This document shows, in pieces, positions 14,970-17,463 of a stretch of DNA of 17,463 nt. A program made the position numbers and the translations under genes. The stretch's first letter is position 1. Each line of letters starts with the position of its first letter. The stretch spans positions 1 through 17,463 of the forward strand of contig JBKPRH010000275.1 in NCBI GenBank assembly GCA_046765795.1. Reading direction: 5' to 3'. The notes below the pieces were generated by a model. That model was not told the DNA's origin. It made no database searches and saw only the letters and a program-made list of their open reading frames with translations. The DNA comes from Gp6-AA40 sp046765795 (GTDB lineage: Bacteria > Acidobacteriota > Vicinamibacteria > Vicinamibacterales > UBA2999).

Positions 14970-15021
14970 ATTGACGATTGCCGTTCGGCAATCCGTCAAT
15001 TGTCCCTGGTCAATCGACAAT
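14970..15021. terminator. Bidirectional hairpin cluster between lpxC and the 87-residue gene
   Basis: ATTGACG plus ATTGCC (14970-14982) pairs with GGCAAT plus CGTCAAT (14987-15000) around a GTTC loop, with one bulged C. An overlapping second inverted repeat is ATTGTC (14999-15004) with GACAAT (15016-15021). It sits between convergent genes and would end transcription from both sides. The ATTGAC/GTCAAT module appears several times here. Confidence 0.6.
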
Positions 15022-15029
15022 CCCACTGG

Positions 15030-15293
15030 TCATTTTGTGAGCTTCCTCATATACGCTTCGAGTTTGTCGTTCTCGTACTTGACCGTATTGAGGAACAGGC
15101 TCTCGAGGAGATAGGCTTTTCGATCCGATTCATCCATCTGCTCGATGAGATGGGTGATCTCGCGCATCAGATCTTCAAACGAGCGTTCCAGCTCGCGCTT
15201 GGCCGTGACCTCGCGATACAGCGTTTCCATAATGGCGAGCAGATCGCCATCGAGTGGGATCTCGGCGCCGGTCGACGTCTTGATCGTGCGCAT
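15030..15293 (-). CDS. Unknown 87-residue helical protein, last gene of sigma/STAS operon
   Basis: I do not recognise a family. The protein begins with a short polar strand-like part (MRTIKTSTGAEIPLDGD), then is predicted almost wholly helical and very charged (ERSFEDLMREITHLIEQMDE and a Lys/Tyr-rich end MRKLTK). It has no cysteines, signal peptide or membrane helix, so it is a small cytoplasmic protein, possibly forming a helical bundle or coiled coil. Its ATG lies two bases after the STAS stop, which strongly suggests co-expression and perhaps a physical partnership with the STAS protein or sigma factor. The tight operon position and regular codon use make it a real gene despite its size. 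Confidence 0.8.
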   Translation of the reverse strand: MRTIKTSTGAEIPLDGDLLAIMETLYREVTAKRELERSFEDLMREITHLIEQMDESDRKAYLLESLFLNTVKYENDKLEAYMRKLTK

Positions 15294-15295
15294 GA

Positions 15296-15637
15296 TCAGA
15301 CCCCGAAGCTCTTAATCGCCGACGCTTCGTCGGCGTGGATTTCCAGGAAGTTCTGCGCGCCGGTCATCGAGAGCATCGTCTCGACTCGCTTCTGCACGCC
15401 GGAGAGCTTCAGCTTTCCGCCCGCTGCGCTCGCCTGACGATACAAATCCATCAGACAGCCGATCGTCGCGCTATCCACATACGTGACGGTGGACAGGTCG
15501 AGGAGGAGCTTGCGATCACCACCGCCGATCAACGACGTCACGGTGTTGGCGAACTCCGAAAGGATCGGATACATCAAGCGGGTCTCGTTCACCCGCACGA
15601 TGGACACGTCCTGGTTGCGGTCGGTCGTCAGATTCAT
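15296..15637 (-). CDS. STAS-domain protein (anti-sigma factor antagonist-like)
   Basis: The 113-residue protein is a single STAS domain like SpoIIAA/RsbV. The diagnostic block is LLLDLSTVTYVDSATIGCLM, in which Asp55-Ser56 occupy the position where a partner kinase phosphorylates SpoIIAA-type proteins, so switch-like control is plausible. It overlaps the end of the ECF sigma gene by ATGA (15634-15637) and is followed two bases later by the 87-residue gene. Canonical partners (a serine-kinase anti-sigma factor with a HATPase domain) are not in the window. Its role could be partner switching that frees the adjacent sigma factor, but STAS proteins also act in stressosomes and other signalling, so the target is inference. 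Confidence 0.88.
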   Translation of the reverse strand: MNLTTDRNQDVSIVRVNETRLMYPILSEFANTVTSLIGGGDRKLLLDLSTVTYVDSATIGCLMDLYRQASAAGGKLKLSGVQKRVETMLSMTGAQNFLEIHADEASAIKSFGV

Positions 15638-16251
15638 CCTGATACTCCGGTTTTCGGAATGGCGTCTTGCTGATCGCGCAGCTTTTGAATCTGCCGCGCC
15701 AGCTCGGTCCGTCCGCGGTTGATACGCGACTTGACGGTGCCCTCCGGCAGGTGCAGCTTGTCGGCGATCTCCTGGTAGGTGAGCTCCTGGATGTCGCGCA
15801 ACATCACCGCCGTGCGCAGCGTGGGCGCCAGCTTGTCGAGCGCCTGCCGCAACAGCCGCACGCGATCGCGTTGTTCGAGCAGCGTGTCGGCCCGTGGATC
15901 CGGTGAGACTGGGGCGAAGTCAGCGGGATCGACGTCGCGATTGATCGTCTCGCGCTCCTTGCGAACGGCGCGATAGTGATCGATGCAGAGATTGCGGCTG
16001 ACGCTGATCAACCACGTTTGAAAGTTGGCGCGGCGATCGAAGGTATCGAGCGACTTGTACAGTTTGAGAAAGACGTCCTGCGTGAGATCTTCCGCCTGAT
16101 CGTGCCGGCCCACGAACTTATAGGCGACGTTGAAGACCTTGCGGCGATACATCCGCACGATCGATTCCCACGCCGCCTGATCACCGTTCAGGCAGCGTTC
16201 GATGATCTCGTCGGTGGCCGGAGGCGGCGCAGACGAACCGTCAGCGGACAT
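15634..16251 (-). CDS. ECF-type RNA polymerase sigma factor (RpoE-like)
   Basis: The 205-residue protein has sigma region 2 at about 26-95, including the DLTQDVFLKLYKSLDTF -10-binding helices and FQTWLISVSRNLCIDHYR. A variable linker (100-130) follows, then region 4 at about 135-190 with the helix-turn-helix LTYQEIADKLHLPEGTVKSRINRGR for -35 recognition. It lacks regions 1.1 and 3, as in ECF factors. Start ATG 16251 is preferred: region 2 homology starts soon after, and the longer in-frame ATG at 16317 overlaps a candidate -10. A neighbouring ZAS or membrane anti-sigma gene, the usual partner, is absent; a STAS gene overlaps its end instead. Confidence 0.9.
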   Translation of the reverse strand: MSADGSSAPPPATDEIIERCLNGDQAAWESIVRMYRRKVFNVAYKFVGRHDQAEDLTQDVFLKLYKSLDTFDRRANFQTWLISVSRNLCIDHYRAVRKERETINRDVDPADFAPVSPDPRADTLLEQRDRVRLLRQALDKLAPTLRTAVMLRDIQELTYQEIADKLHLPEGTVKSRINRGRTELARQIQKLRDQQDAIPKTGVSG

Positions 16252-16312
16252 GTGCGATGTGATGTCCGGGAAGGACCGAGCGGGACGTGCACGGAGGAAA
16301 GACGAGAATGTG

Positions 16313-16328
16313 CGCATGATAGCATGCG
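16313..16328 (-). promoter_or_regulatory. Extended -10 and inverted repeat upstream of the sigma operon
   Basis: On the minus strand TGC followed by TATCAT (16324 to 16316) is an extended -10 like that before uvrA. It lies within the inverted repeat CGCATG (16313-16318) / CATGCG (16323-16328), which could be an operator. Predicted start is near 16309, upstream of ATG 16251. No good -35 is seen. Confidence 0.35.
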
Positions 16329-16360
16329 AAGGTTGGTGGTACGTCTTTCCACACCCGGGA

Positions 16361-16385
16361 ATGGCCGCTCCGATGCCGCGGCCAT
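16361..16385. promoter_or_regulatory. 8-bp perfect inverted repeat between sigma operon and lysA
   Basis: ATGGCCGC (16361-16368) and GCGGCCAT (16378-16385) are exact inverted copies nine bases apart, in the divergent intergenic region. With half-site centres about 17 bases apart this suits a dimeric regulator; a hairpin function is possible. No regulator is identified. Confidence 0.45.
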
Positions 16386-16443
16386 GGATCCGTCTTCGAA
16401 GGCTTGTTGTGCATAGTACGCTTCCAATTGAGACGGACCACTA

Positions 16444-17463
16444 GTGTACTTACCGTTCCAAGCCTCTGCGAAGGGACTCGTCTGTGACGGCGTCAGCGTG
16501 CAATCCATCGTCGATCGCGTGGGGACGCCGGTCTACGTCTACAGTGCGCAGGCGATCCGTCATGCATATCAGTCTATCGACGCGGCGTTCGCCGATTACC
16601 CGCACGCGATCCATTACGCGCTGAAAGCGAACTCGACGCTCGCCCTGGTGCGGCTGCTGCGCTCGCTCGGCAGCCGGGCCGATGCCAACTCGAGTGGAGA
16701 GGTGGCGGTGGCGCTGCGCGCGGGGTTCGACCCGAAGGACATCGTCTTCACCGGCGTCGGCAAGACGAACGATGAGCTCGAGATGGCCATCGCGAAGGGC
16801 GTCGGTACCATCAACGCGGAGTCGGCTGGCGAGCTCGATCGGATTGCGGAAGTGGCGCGCGGCATGTACCGCGTGGCGCGCGTGGCTCTGCGTGTGAATC
16901 CCGACATCGATGCGCAGACGCACGCCAACATCTCGACCGGTCTGAAGAGCAATAAGTTCGGCGTGCCGCTGCACGATGCGCGCGCGATTTACGCCGAACG
17001 CCGGCGCCTGACCAGCCTGAAGTTTGTCGGCGTACACATACACATCGGATCGCAGATCACGACGGCGGAGCCGCTGCGTCGCGCCGCTGAGGCGCTGGTC
17101 TCGCTGGCGATGGATCTGACCGAGGACGGTTTCAACATCGAGCACGTCGATCTTGGCGGTGGACTCGGGATCGCGTATGAGGGCCGACCCATGATCACAC
17201 CCGCGGAGTACGCGGCCGCGGTCGTGCCCGAATTGAAGCGGCTCGGCGTGCCCGTGGTGCTCGAGCCGGGACGCGCCGTGATCGGCCATTCCGGCGCGCT
17301 CGTGAGCCGCGTCGTGGACACCAAACGCAATCCTGACGGCCGGCAATTCGCCGTGCTCGATGCCGGCATGACCGAATTGATGCGGCCGGCACTCTACGGC
17401 TCGTTCCATCGCATCGTGGCGGTCCAGCCACGAGACGGCGAGGAGACGGCGTGGGACGTTGTC
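16444..17463 (+). CDS. lysA: Diaminopimelate decarboxylase, 3' end cut by window
   Basis: The first 340 codons are present and open to the window edge. The PLP enzyme decarboxylates meso-diaminopimelate to L-lysine. The alanine-racemase-like barrel carries the cofactor lysine in YALKANS (Lys61). SRADANSSGE, HIHIGSQI and GGGLGI (238-243, phosphate binding) follow, with EPGRAV (Glu274-Arg277) and DAGMTELMRPALY after that. The C-terminal CESGD-type substrate Cys motif would lie just beyond the edge. The start is taken as GTG 16444, giving MYLPFQASAKGLVCDGV, typical of the family start. No Shine-Dalgarno sequence is obvious. It is divergent from the sigma operon and shares the 16318-16443 control region. 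Confidence 0.95.
   Translation, partial: MYLPFQASAKGLVCDGVSVQSIVDRVGTPVYVYSAQAIRHAYQSIDAAFADYPHAIHYALKANSTLALVRLLRSLGSRADANSSGEVAVALRAGFDPKDIVFTGVGKTNDELEMAIAKGVGTINAESAGELDRIAEVARGMYRVARVALRVNPDIDAQTHANISTGLKSNKFGVPLHDARAIYAERRRLTSLKFVGVHIHIGSQITTAEPLRRAAEALVSLAMDLTEDGFNIEHVDLGGGLGIAYEGRPMITPAEYAAAVVPELKRLGVPVVLEPGRAVIGHSGALVSRVVDTKRNPDGRQFAVLDAGMTELMRPALYGSFHRIVAVQPRDGEETAWDVV

Noticed and set aside
16318..16443. Lysine riboswitch upstream of lysA
   Set aside because: The gap is only about 126 bases, shared with a divergent promoter, and shows no multi-helix L-box pattern.
16450..17409. 319-codon open frame on the minus strand opposite lysA
   Set aside because: Low-complexity Arg/His-rich translation; the plus strand encodes an unmistakable diaminopimelate decarboxylase.

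Overview
The window is GC-rich, densely coded DNA from a diderm (Gram-negative) bacterium. Diderm character follows from LpxC (lipid A synthesis), lipoprotein-type envelope enzymes, an MtgA transglycosylase and a diaminopimelate decarboxylase. The gene content and REP-type repeats would fit an environmental Acidobacteriota-like genome, but that placement is inference; nothing here is a decisive taxonomic marker. Almost every interval is coding, no gene-free stretch exceeds about 200 bases, and I see no tRNA, rRNA, CRISPR array, insertion sequence or prophage gene.

Layout. (1) 1-2239, plus strand: the last codons of a peptide-type ABC permease overlap (ATGA) an aldolase of the dihydrodipicolinate synthase superfamily. 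Its motifs fit 4-hydroxy-2-oxoglutarate aldolase better than DapA. A class V aminotransferase closely resembling alanine:glyoxylate aminotransferase follows. Together they would turn 4-hydroxy-2-oxoglutarate into pyruvate and glycine, the end of hydroxyproline catabolism. (2) 2250-6047: envelope genes: an M48 lipoprotein protease, MtgA (ATGA overlap), an unrecognised HELYH putative metalloprotein, and a convergent NlpC/P60 lipoprotein. (3) 6146-9228: HNH nuclease-like protein, IPT/TIG plus beta-propeller protein, and an APC amino-acid permease. (4) 9262-10827, minus strand: a polytopic GT-C-like membrane protein, convergent with the permease. (5) 10885-14922: uvrA and lpxC. (6) 15030-16251, minus strand: a compact operon of ECF sigma factor, STAS protein and an 87-residue unknown protein. 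(7) 16444-end: lysA, cut by the window edge.

The most interesting non-coding signal is a REP-family repeat with GTAG-headed hairpins. There is a single copy at 983-1007 and an inverted pair (BIME-like) at 9211-9265. The two matching hairpins differ by a compensatory base-pair swap, and the repeats lie at the extreme 3' ends of genes and supply C-terminal codons or stop codons. Other features worth attention are the sigma/STAS/unknown operon with no visible anti-sigma factor, an 8-bp inverted repeat between that operon and lysA, an acidic insert in UvrA, and three in-frame palindromic repeats inside the GT-C-like gene.
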